This document shows positions 6,548-13,380 of a stretch of 14,096 nucleotides of DNA, one piece after another. Within the stretch, counting starts at the first letter, position 1. Each line of letters begins with the position of its first letter. Location: positions 1 to 14,096 of the forward strand of contig JAVXNW010000067.1 in assembly GCA_036645575.1 (NCBI GenBank), in the 5' to 3' direction. The notes under the pieces were generated by a model that saw only the letters and a program-made list of their open reading frames with translations, did no database searches and was not told the origin of the DNA. Both the position numbers and the translations under genes were made by a program. Source of the DNA: JAVXNW01 sp036645575. GTDB taxonomy: Bacteria > Bacillota > Clostridia > Christensenellales > Aristaeellaceae.

Positions 6548-7366
6548 ATGGCGGCTCAAATGGGGCGCCGCGCAGGCAGGATCGCTTGTGTGCTGGTGGC
6601 AATCTTCATCGCGGGGTACACGCTGGGCGCGTGGGCGCTGATTTGGCCGGATGCGCCGGGCGATGTCGTGCAAAAAAAGAGCGGCATGCGCGTGGACGCG
6701 AGCCACGCATCGGACGGATATGTGATGGTCAAGTACAAAGAGAGTGAAAAGGCGCTGAAATTGCGCATCACCAAGGGCGAGGACACCTACACCTACGATT
6801 TAAACGGCGAGGGTCGCTACGAGGTCATTCCGCTGCAACTGGGCAGCGGCAAATACAAGGCGACGCTCTATCGGCAGGTGAGCGGCAGCAAATACGCGCA
6901 GGCGGCGCAGGTCAGTTTCAAGGCGAACCTAGACCGCGAGGAGGCGCCGTTTCTGTGTCCCAACCAATACGTATGGTATGAAGCGGACAGCCCGATGGTT
7001 GAAATGGCGCGGCAGTTGTGCGCGGGGCTTCAGAGCGACCGGGAGAAGGTGGACGCGGTGATCGCGTACCTCAAAAGCAACTTCAGCTACAACTACGTGC
7101 GGGCGCTGACGGTTCAGAGCGGGTATCTGCCGGATCTGGACGCGGCGTTTGAGGAGAAGATGGGCATTTGCTTTGACATTGCGGGGATCACCGCCGCGAT
7201 GTTGCGCACGCAGGGCATTCCTGTCAAGGTGGTCATCGGCTACGCGGACAGGGCGTACCACGCGTGGAACATGATTTACGTGGACGGGGCATATGAACTG
7301 GCGGATGTGACGAGCGCGCTCACGATGAGCACGGCGGGCACCTATACGACGGAGCGGGTGTATTGA
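6548..7366 (+). CDS. membrane-anchored transglutaminase-like protein
   Basis: A 272-residue protein with one N-terminal membrane anchor (about 11-32). A beta-rich extracytoplasmic region (about 45-125) follows, then a transglutaminase-like core (about 150-270). The papain-type triad is visible: Cys208 in MGICFDIAG, His238 in YHAWN and Asp253 in ELADVTS. Such domains act as cysteine proteases, peptide cyclases or cross-linkers; the substrate here is unknown. The ATG at 6548 is preceded by GGAGGAGGG (6537-6545). An in-frame TTG at 6527 lies before that site and is unlikely. It is the first gene of the operon, 19 nt before the GspF-like gene, so it may process or cross-link the exported small proteins encoded downstream (inference). 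Confidence 0.85.
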   Translation: MAAQMGRRAGRIACVLVAIFIAGYTLGAWALIWPDAPGDVVQKKSGMRVDASHASDGYVMVKYKESEKALKLRITKGEDTYTYDLNGEGRYEVIPLQLGSGKYKATLYRQVSGSKYAQAAQVSFKANLDREEAPFLCPNQYVWYEADSPMVEMARQLCAGLQSDREKVDAVIAYLKSNFSYNYVRALTVQSGYLPDLDAAFEEKMGICFDIAGITAAMLRTQGIPVKVVIGYADRAYHAWNMIYVDGAYELADVTSALTMSTAGTYTTERVY

Positions 7367-7385
7367 CGGGATGGAGGAAGATGAA

Positions 7386-8438
7386 ATGCGTAAATCTGCG
7401 GGCCGCGAGATTGCGCCGGAGGAGATCAGCGTATTTTGCGAGCAGATCGCGCTGATGCTGGGCGCGGGCATGGCGCTGTACGACGGCGTCGAGGCGCTTG
7501 CCGACAACTACCACGACGCGCGGGAGTACCCCATGTATCGCGCGATCAGCGAGCACGTCATTGAGACGGGTTCGCTGTATGAGGCGATCAAGCAGACGGG
7601 CAGGTTTCCGCGCTACATGGTCGAGATGACGCACGTCGGGGAGCGGACGGGCAAGCTGGAGCAGGTGATGCAGGGGCTTGCGACGTACTACACGGCGGAG
7701 AGCCGCGTCAAAAAATCGGTCTCCAGCGCGGTGGCCTACCCGATTGTGCTGGGGCTGATGCTCACGTGCGTGATCGCGCTGTTGCTGGTGCGGGTGCTGC
7801 CGATATTCGACCAGGTGCTGGGGGGAATGGGCGCGAACGTGGGCGGGGCGTCGGGAATGCTGATGTCCTTTGGGATGAACGTGGGCAAGGGCGTGATGAT
7901 CGCGGTGCTCTTATTGATTGTCGCGGTGCTGACCGCGGTGATCGGGCTCAAGACGCGCTATCGCAGAGGGGTCATGCGCATGGTGCGCAAGCTGTGCCCG
8001 CCGATTGACCGGCTTGCGCGGCGCATGTCTGCGTCCAGGGTCGCGCAGGTGATGTCGATGATGCTGGGCAGCGGCTTCCCGATGGAGGAGGCGTTGCAGG
8101 TGATTCCGACGATTCTGACCGACGAGGACGCGCGGGATCGGCTGATTCAGGTGGAAGACGCGATGAACAAGGGCGTTTCGTTTCCGGATGCGCTGGATCA
8201 GACCGGGCTGTTTGACAAGCTGCATAGCCGGATGATCCACATGGGCTATGTCGCGGGGCAGACCGATCAAGTGATGGCGAAGATTGCGAAGATCTACGAG
8301 GAGGATGTGGACGACGGGATCAGCGGGCTGATTTCGGTGATTGAGCCGTCGCTTGTCGCGGTGCTGTCTGTCGTGATCGGGTCGATCCTGCTGTCGGTGA
8401 TGTTGCCGATGGCCGGCGTGATCTCCTCGATGATGTAG
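7386..8438 (+). CDS. type II secretion / type IV pilus platform protein, GspF/PilC family
   Basis: A 350-residue inner-membrane protein with the duplicated T2SSF fold. The first cytoplasmic domain is at about 12-112 (LMLGAGMALYDGVEAL, GERTGKLEQVM) and membrane helices are at about 117-140 and 168-188. The second cytoplasmic domain is at about 215-312 (MLGSGFPMEEAL, GQTDQVMAKIAKIYEEDV) and the final helix is at about 322-346 after the conserved IEP motif (319-321). In pilus and type II systems this platform couples the cytoplasmic ATPase to pilin movement. It is slightly shorter than typical (about 400) because the N-terminal extension is minimal. The ATG at 7386 has GGAGG (7373-7377) 8 nt upstream; an ATG in the same frame at 7371 lacks a ribosome site. 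Confidence 0.93.
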   Translation: MRKSAGREIAPEEISVFCEQIALMLGAGMALYDGVEALADNYHDAREYPMYRAISEHVIETGSLYEAIKQTGRFPRYMVEMTHVGERTGKLEQVMQGLATYYTAESRVKKSVSSAVAYPIVLGLMLTCVIALLLVRVLPIFDQVLGGMGANVGGASGMLMSFGMNVGKGVMIAVLLLIVAVLTAVIGLKTRYRRGVMRMVRKLCPPIDRLARRMSASRVAQVMSMMLGSGFPMEEALQVIPTILTDEDARDRLIQVEDAMNKGVSFPDALDQTGLFDKLHSRMIHMGYVAGQTDQVMAKIAKIYEEDVDDGISGLISVIEPSLVAVLSVVIGSILLSVMLPMAGVISSMM

Positions 8439-8514
8439 CGGAAAGGTCGCCTCCCGGTTCTCCTTGCCTTGCGGCCCAAACGCTTCCCACTGTTTGCTGA
8501 AAGGAGGGTTCCCT

Positions 8515-8844
8515 GTGCGGTTTTTAAAATCTTGGCGCGCGCTGTTGGCGTCGGTTGTGGTGTTTATGTTGCTGCTGACGGGGATCAACCTTTTGCTGGG
8601 CAGCGTGGACAGCGCGTCGCAGCAGCAGCAGGCGGAGATGGTGAAGCGTGCGGTCAAGCGCGCGGCGCTCACCTGTTTTGCGCTGGAGGGGCGCTATCCG
8701 CAGACGCTTGACTATCTTGCGGAGCACTATGGGCTGCGGTATAACGCGAACAAGTACATCGTGCGGTACGACGCGTTTGCCTCGAACGTGATGCCGGACA
8801 TTTCGGTATTGGAGATCGGGGGTGGCGGAAATGATGAAGCGTAG
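8515..8844 (+). CDS. small pilin-like single-pass protein (109 aa)
   Basis: GTG start at 8515 with AAAGGAGGG (8500-8508) 6 nt before it; no ATG in this frame fits a ribosome site. One N-terminal membrane helix (about 9-29) follows a short basic head (MRFLKSWR), then a Gln-rich segment and a small globular domain with ALEGRYPQTLDYLAEHYGL (54-72) and a SNVMPDISV end. The long N-terminal helix with a small C-terminal domain is pilin-like. There is no Gly/Glu prepilin peptidase site, however, so processing by a standard peptidase is not expected. I do not recognise a named family. Its place between GspF and the other small proteins suggests a minor pseudopilin or an assembly factor comparable to PilN/PilO (inference). 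It overlaps the next gene by 14 nt. Confidence 0.8.
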   Translation: MRFLKSWRALLASVVVFMLLLTGINLLLGSVDSASQQQQAEMVKRAVKRAALTCFALEGRYPQTLDYLAEHYGLRYNANKYIVRYDAFASNVMPDISVLEIGGGGNDEA

Positions 8845-9316
8845 GGCGCGCGGATTTGGGTGGATGTCGGGCGCGATGATGTTTGTGCTGCTGGGGTTGT
8901 TTGCGCTGCTGTCGACGATGCTGATATTGGTGGGCGCGCAGGCGTATCAGCGGGTGGTGCTGCGTTCGCAGGCGCACGCCCAGGAACAGATATTGGTCGG
9001 TTATGTGATGAACAAGGCGCGCGTCGGCGAACACGCGGGCGGGCTTCGCATCGAGGACGCGCAGGGCGTTCAGGCGCTGGTGGTCTCCCAGCGCATCGAT
9101 GAAGCAATGTATGAGACGTGGATCTACTGCCGGGACGGGCAATTGTATGAGCAATTCAAGGCCGAAGAGGACGCGTTTGACCCGGAATACGGGGAAGCGC
9201 TGTGCGCGGCGGCATCCTTTACGCCAAAACAGACCGGCGCGCGCCAATACCTGTTTGAGATGACCGCACAGGATGGCGCAAAATACGAGGCCCATTATAC
9301 GCGCAGGGCCGCATGA
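8831..9316 (+). CDS. DUF4860-like pilin-type protein
   Basis: A 161-residue single-pass protein with a basic head (MMKRRARGFGW), a membrane helix at about 14-38 and an extracytoplasmic domain. The domain pattern (YQRVVLRSQ, YVMNKARVGE, ALVVSQ, YETWIYCRDGQLYEQF, FTPKQ) resembles the DUF4860 family found beside type II secretion-like genes in Clostridia. This is recognised from memory, not searched. The layout is that of a pseudopilin without the canonical processing site. I chose the ATG at 8831 with GGGGGTGG (8818-8825) 5 nt upstream; a GTG at 8822 with GGAG at 8811-8814 is the alternative. It overlaps the gene before it by 14 nt, which implies coupled translation. Confidence 0.78.
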   Translation: MMKRRARGFGWMSGAMMFVLLGLFALLSTMLILVGAQAYQRVVLRSQAHAQEQILVGYVMNKARVGEHAGGLRIEDAQGVQALVVSQRIDEAMYETWIYCRDGQLYEQFKAEEDAFDPEYGEALCAAASFTPKQTGARQYLFEMTAQDGAKYEAHYTRRAA

Positions 9317-9330
9317 AGGGGGCGCAAACG

Positions 9331-9735
9331 GTGAAGCGAGTGACGCGCAGCAATTCGCTGCTGATGGAGATTATGCTGGTCGTATGCTTCTTTCTGCTGT
9401 CTGTCACCGTGATTTTGAACCTGTTCATGGCGGTCAACGAAAAAAGCACGGCGGCGGATCACCTCACGCGGGCGGTCACGCTGGCCGAGAACCTCGCGGA
9501 ACAGCTGCGCGGCAGCGACGATGCGGAAGCTTTTCTGAAAAAAGAACAGTATTCGGTCGGTTCCGAGGGGTTTTCGTTTAAAACAGACCAAGGTCTTACG
9601 ATTAGGGCGGTGCTTTTGGATGAATACAAGGGCGCGGGCACATTGCACCGCGCGAAAATATCGGTCTGGCACGACGACGAGCAGGTTTATCAACTGCCGA
9701 CGGCGTGGTACAGCCCGGATGAGGAGGCGCCGTAA
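9331..9735 (+). CDS. pilin-like single-pass protein with a partial type III signal
   Basis: A 134-residue protein. The head MKRVTRSNS is followed by LLMEIMLVVCFFLLSVTVIL, a helix carrying a glutamate (E13) near its start as pilins do at position +5. The glycine normally cut by prepilin peptidase is replaced by Asn/Ser, so cleavage is doubtful. After the helix comes an A/L-rich amphipathic stretch (40-60) and a small domain with a short hydrophilic tail. GTG at 9331 with AAGGGGG (9316-9322) 8 nt upstream is my preferred start. ATG at 9313 overlaps the previous stop as ATGA and would add six residues. It overlaps the next gene by one base (TAATG). Confidence 0.78.
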   Translation: MKRVTRSNSLLMEIMLVVCFFLLSVTVILNLFMAVNEKSTAADHLTRAVTLAENLAEQLRGSDDAEAFLKKEQYSVGSEGFSFKTDQGLTIRAVLLDEYKGAGTLHRAKISVWHDDEQVYQLPTAWYSPDEEAP

Positions 9736-10190
9736 TGCGTGATGGGGGCGGGGAATACCGAATTGGGCCGGGCGCGGCGTCGCTGATCCTCATTACGGTG
9801 GTGCTTTCGATGAGCGTGATGGGGATGCTGGCGCTGTTTAGCGCGCGGGCGGATCTGGCGCTTTCGCAGCGCGGGGCCGAGATGACGTCGGGGCTATATG
9901 TGGCGGAGGCGCGGATAGAGGAGCGGCTGTCGGAACTGGACGCGCTGTGCAAGAAAAATGCGGACGCGGGCGCGGCGTACCTAGAGGCGGTCAGGGCGGG
10001 GCTTCCGAGCGACTGCAAGATGGAAAGAGACCGCATTAGCTTTTCAGAGGACGCGGGCGCGTCGCGGCGGCTGATGGTGGAAATTCAGCTGAGCGACCCG
10101 GCAAAGGGCGGGTCGCGCTACACGCAGACGCGCGCGCTCATCGATCAGGCGCCATGGTCGGATACGACATTTGAACGCGAGGTATGGTAG
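9735..10190 (+). CDS. small pilin-operon membrane protein, PilX-like layout (151 aa)
   Basis: The head MRDGGGEYRIGPG is followed by a membrane helix (about 14-36, AASLILITVVLSMSVMGMLALFSARAD) and then charged, partly helical sequence (SQRGAEMTSGLYVAEARIEERLSEL). The shape resembles minor pilins of the PilX type, which sit at the pilus tip or help initiation, but no family can be named with certainty. No prepilin peptidase site is visible. The ATG at 9735 has GAGGAGG (9721-9727) 7 nt upstream and shares one base with the previous stop. Its own stop abuts the start of the ATPase gene. Confidence 0.78.
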   Translation: MRDGGGEYRIGPGAASLILITVVLSMSVMGMLALFSARADLALSQRGAEMTSGLYVAEARIEERLSELDALCKKNADAGAAYLEAVRAGLPSDCKMERDRISFSEDAGASRRLMVEIQLSDPAKGGSRYTQTRALIDQAPWSDTTFEREVW

Positions 10191-11255
10191 ATGAATGCAA
10201 TGGAACTGGACGTGATTCTGGAAAAGACGCTTGCGTTGGGCGGATCGGACGTGTTCATCATCCCGGGCTCGCCGATTGTCGCCAAGGTGAACGGCCAGTT
10301 GATCAAGATCACGCAGGAGCGGGTGCTGCCGCCGGACACCGAGCGGCTGATTCGCCAGACCTATGAGCAGGCGTTGGGGCGCGACATCGAAAATCTCTTG
10401 GAGAACGGCGACGACGATTTCTCCTTTTCGCTCAAGCGCAAGGGCCGGTTCCGCTGCAACGCCTATCGGCAGCGCGGCTCGCTGGCGGCGATATTGCGCG
10501 TGGTGACCTTTGGGCTTCCCAACCCGGAGAAGCTGTTCATTCCGGAGGTGGTGATGAACCTTGCGAGCTACCGCAGCGGGATGATTCTGGTGACCGGCTC
10601 CGCGGGAAGCGGAAAGACCACGACGCTTGCGTGCCTGGTGGATCGGATCAACACGACGCGGATGGGGCACATCATCACGATTGAGGACCCGATCGAATAC
10701 CTGCACCCGCACGCCATGAGCATGGTCAGCCAGCGGGAGATTCACACCGACGCAAGCTCGTTTGAAAGCGCGCTGCGCGCCTCGCTCAGGCAGGCGCCGG
10801 ACGTCATCATGCTGGGCGAGATGCGCGATTCCGAGACCATTCAGACGGCGATCACGGCGGGGGAGACGGGGCATTTGATCCTGTCGTCTTTGCATACGGT
10901 GGGCGCGGCGACCACGGTGGACCGCATCATCGACGCGTTCCCGGCCAACCAGCAGCCGCAGGTGCGGGTGCAGCTGTCGATGGTGCTGCGCGCGGTGGTT
11001 TCCCAGCACCTGCTCCCGACGCTTGACGGGGGGCTTCGGCCGGCGTTTGAGGTGATGACGGTCAACAGCGCGATCCAATCCATGATTCGCGACGGGAAGA
11101 CGCACCAGATGGACAACGTGATCTACGGCGGATCGACCCAGGGCATGATGGCGATGGACACCGAGCTTGCGCGACTGTACCGCGAGAAGGTCATTTCGCG
11201 CGAGACCGCGCTGACCTACGCCAGCAATCCCGAGACGCTTGCGCGCAAATTATAG
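10191..11255 (+). CDS. pilT: PilT-type secretion/retraction ATPase
   Basis: A 354-residue hexameric ATPase of the secretion superfamily. The order and motifs are those of PilT: N-terminal PAS-like domain (GGSDVFIIPGSPIVAKVNG, 17-35), Walker A GSAGSGKT (136-143), Asp box TIEDPIEY (163-170), Walker B with catalytic Glu in VIMLGEMRD (205-213), His box AGETGHLILSSLHT (223-236), an AIRNLIRE-like AIQSMIRDGK (294-303), and the C-terminal GMMAMDTELARLY (318-330). The catalytic residues look intact. PilT powers pilus retraction in standard type IV pili, but no PilB/GspE extension ATPase is in this window, so this protein may drive assembly here (inference). GAGGT (10179-10183) lies 7 nt before the ATG, which directly follows the preceding stop codon. 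Confidence 0.95.
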   Translation: MNAMELDVILEKTLALGGSDVFIIPGSPIVAKVNGQLIKITQERVLPPDTERLIRQTYEQALGRDIENLLENGDDDFSFSLKRKGRFRCNAYRQRGSLAAILRVVTFGLPNPEKLFIPEVVMNLASYRSGMILVTGSAGSGKTTTLACLVDRINTTRMGHIITIEDPIEYLHPHAMSMVSQREIHTDASSFESALRASLRQAPDVIMLGEMRDSETIQTAITAGETGHLILSSLHTVGAATTVDRIIDAFPANQQPQVRVQLSMVLRAVVSQHLLPTLDGGLRPAFEVMTVNSAIQSMIRDGKTHQMDNVIYGGSTQGMMAMDTELARLYREKVISRETALTYASNPETLARKL

Positions 11256-11283
11256 AGAATAAACAGGGAAGGCTGATAAGAAA

Positions 11284-12498
11284 ATGAACGAGAATATCCA
11301 TATCGAATTGCTGGGCGAGTTCATCATCGTGACGGGCGACCGACGGATTGACGGCGCCATCAGCAAATCCAAGAAGGGCGTCGCGCTGGTCAAGTACCTG
11401 CTGATGAACCACGGCGAACGCGTGTCCAACATGCACTTGCTGGAGGCGCTGTGGCCGGAGGACCAGTTCAGCAACCCTGAAAACGCGCTCAAGACGCTGG
11501 TCAGCCGACTGCGCACGCTGCTCAATCAGGCGGCGGACGGGCTGGGCGGCGCGATTGTCGCCGACCGGGGCGGCTATCGGTGGGAGAGCCCGGACACGGT
11601 GACGATCGACCTGTATCAATTGGAGGACGCGCTGGCGGAGTCGGCCAAGCTGCGCAGCGCCGGGCGCGAAAAGGAGATCGGCGACGTCAGCGAGCTGATC
11701 CTAAAGATCTATAAGGGCGATTTGTTTGACGGGAGCGACCAGTACCCGTGGGCGCTGCCGCGCGCGGTTAACCTGCATAATCAATACCTCGAGTCGATAT
11801 ATAGTTATATCGGACTGCTCAAGAAAAAAGAGGAGTACGAAAACATTGCGCGCGTGTGCCGAACCGCGCTTGAGATGGACGCCTTTGACGACCAATTGCA
11901 CATCGAGCTCATGAACGCGCTGACCAAATCGGGGCGCAGCAACGAGGCGTTGCTCCAGTATAAACACGTCACAAACCTGCACTACCGCTACCTTGGCGTG
12001 CAGCCGCCCGAGGCCATCCAGGAGTTCTACAAGCAGATCATGCAGGCGGGCAAGACGCTGGAATTTAGCCTCGACTCGATCCGCGGCGAATTGCGCGAGC
12101 ATGGCGAGGTGTCGGGTGCGTTCGTGTGCGAATACGCGGTCTTTAAGGAGATATTTAACCTGCAGATGCGCAACCTCGAGCGGCTGGGCTCGACGATGTT
12201 CTTGGGGCTTGTGATGATCGGCGGGCTGGATGGCCGCCCGCTTGAGCCGCTCAAGCAAAACGACATCATGCAGGGTCTGCTCGAGATCCTGCGCAAAAAC
12301 CTGCGCAAGGGCGACACGATCACCCAGTTCAGCCCCACGCTGTTTGCGCTGCTCCTGCCCACCGTCAGCTACCAGACCGGCAACATGGTCATGGAGCGCG
12401 TCAAGCGGTTTTTCTACCGGAAATACCCCAATTCCAACGTGCTGTTCAACTCAAGGGTCGGCCCGCTCTCTAGCGACGGCCGCTACGACAAGGAATAG
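11284..12498 (+). CDS. winged-helix/BTAD (SARP-type) regulator with degenerate GGDEF-like C-terminus
   Basis: A 404-residue cytoplasmic protein. Residues 5-102 are an OmpR/PhoB-type winged helix (KGVALVKYLLMNHGERVSNMHLLEALW, ALKTLVSRLRTLL, GGYRW). Residues 105-255 are a bacterial transcriptional activator domain of TPR-like helices (YKGDLFDG, ARVCRTALEMDAFDDQLHIELM, YRYLGVQPP). The C-terminal part (about 275-390) ends in LRKGDTITQF...FALLLP...VMERVKRFF, the shape of a GGDEF cyclase domain in which the signature is replaced by SPTLF (350-354). It should therefore be enzymatically dead and might sense a nucleotide (inference). There is no membrane segment. It lies 28 nt after pilT, with AGGGAAGG (11265-11272) upstream, and probably belongs to the operon as its own or a downstream regulator. 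Confidence 0.85.
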   Translation: MNENIHIELLGEFIIVTGDRRIDGAISKSKKGVALVKYLLMNHGERVSNMHLLEALWPEDQFSNPENALKTLVSRLRTLLNQAADGLGGAIVADRGGYRWESPDTVTIDLYQLEDALAESAKLRSAGREKEIGDVSELILKIYKGDLFDGSDQYPWALPRAVNLHNQYLESIYSYIGLLKKKEEYENIARVCRTALEMDAFDDQLHIELMNALTKSGRSNEALLQYKHVTNLHYRYLGVQPPEAIQEFYKQIMQAGKTLEFSLDSIRGELREHGEVSGAFVCEYAVFKEIFNLQMRNLERLGSTMFLGLVMIGGLDGRPLEPLKQNDIMQGLLEILRKNLRKGDTITQFSPTLFALLLPTVSYQTGNMVMERVKRFFYRKYPNSNVLFNSRVGPLSSDGRYDKE

Positions 12499-12529
12499 CC
12501 GCCTCCCAGACGCCGCACGGCCGTGACAA

Positions 12530-12559
12530 CAGCAAAACGGACTAATGTCTGTTTTGCTG
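12530..12559 (+). terminator. stem-loop after the BTAD regulator (probable operon terminator)
   Basis: Arms CAGCAAAACGGAC (12530-12542) and GTCTGTTTTGCTG (12547-12559) form a 13-bp stem with one G-U pair and a TAAT loop, 31 nt after the stop codon. No T-run follows, so termination may need help from Rho. A second hairpin at 12587-12625 has a short TTT tail. Confidence 0.5.
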
Positions 12560-12819
12560 AACGCGATATGTGGCGGAAAAGTGGATCGCGCGCGCAACAT
12601 GTTGTAATTCGCCAAGGCGCGCGCGTTTCGCAAGGCAAAAAGTTACATGAAGGAAATTCGGTCGGTTTTAAGCACGCGCCCGGTATGACGGAAAAAACGC
12701 GGGAAAGCCCCCGAATGGCGCAAAAAGGCAGGTAAGCACTGTAAACCACGCGGCGCGCGCGCCGGAAAAATCGGATAAAAAAACGCCCGGAGCGAAAATA
12801 ACTGGAAACAAGCGGGATA
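12560..12819. other. non-coding stretch with GC palindromes
   Basis: No open frame here has a ribosome site or a recognisable protein. It contains complementary 9-mers CGCGCGCGC (12587-12595) and GCGCGCGCG (12617-12625), a CAACATGTTG palindrome (12595-12604) and a self-complementary GGCGCGCGCGCC (12752-12763). A long upstream leader or regulatory RNA is possible, but nothing matches a riboswitch class I know. Confidence 0.4.
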
Positions 12820-12853
12820 TGTAACCCCCTGTGTAACTCGTCTAGGGTATGAT
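12820..12853 (+). promoter_or_regulatory. TGTAAC direct repeat and -10 box upstream of the secreted-protein genes
   Basis: TGTAAC occurs at 12820-12825 and 12832-12837, 12 bp apart, ending 10 nt before TATGAT (12848-12853). No -35 consensus is present at the right distance, which suggests an activator-dependent promoter. SARP-type regulators bind direct repeats of about one helical turn ending about 8 bp before the -10, close to this layout. Transcription would start near 12860. Confidence 0.5.
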
Positions 12854-12914
12854 AGAGCCATAAGATGGTAAAGGCCTCGACCGGAAGGCCCTTGACGATA
12901 GAGGAGGGTGCGAG

Positions 12915-13274
12915 ATGAAGCGGGTTAAGATGATTATCGCGGTATGGATGCTGGCGGCTCTGATGATTGGCGGCGTGGCATTGGCGGAAGATAAAGAAAT
13001 CAATCGAGTGGGGCAGACGGAGGACCGGGCGCGATTCGCGGGCTCGGTCGAGATCCGGATGGTGGACGAAGGTGAACTGGCCTACGGAAAGCCGGTGACG
13101 CTCAGGGCGATCATCACGGGCGCGGGCGATGGCCCCTACGCGCTCCAGTGGCAGATGAAAAAGCGCGGCGGCAAGTGGAAAAACATCGCGGGCGAGACGC
13201 GCGAGACGCTGACGTTCCGGGTGACCGAGGAAAACGCGAAGGCGCAATGGCGCGTGGTGGTGCAGGATGCGTAA
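12915..13274 (+). CDS. small secreted Ig-like domain protein
   Basis: A 119-residue exported protein. The signal peptide is 1-24 (ALA|ED), followed by a short linker and one Ig-like beta-sandwich from about 44 to 119 (VEIRMVDEGELAYGKPVTL, PYALQWQMKKRGGKWKNIAGET, LTFRVTEENAKAQWRVVV). The central W with W-x-x-IAG and the WRVVV end are typical of Ig-like modules in clostridial surface proteins. There is no lipobox, sortase motif or membrane anchor, so it is probably released or bound non-covalently. GAGGAGGG (12901-12908) lies 6 nt before the ATG. A small inverted repeat GGCCT/AGGCC (12873-12890) sits in the leader. It lies 106 nt before the SH3 protein and probably shares its transcript. Confidence 0.8.
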   Translation: MKRVKMIIAVWMLAALMIGGVALAEDKEINRVGQTEDRARFAGSVEIRMVDEGELAYGKPVTLRAIITGAGDGPYALQWQMKKRGGKWKNIAGETRETLTFRVTEENAKAQWRVVVQDA

Positions 13275-13380
13275 GATGAAGATGAAAGCAAGGAGCGCCG
13301 GACAAAATTGCGCGGCGAGTCCTTTCGATAGAGATGATAGTAGAAGAAGCGCAACGGAAAATGGCAAGGAGGAATGGAAC

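Noticed and set aside
10044..11105. A 353-codon minus-strand frame opposite pilT
   Set aside because: Composition is typical of an antisense shadow and PilT motifs fill the plus strand.
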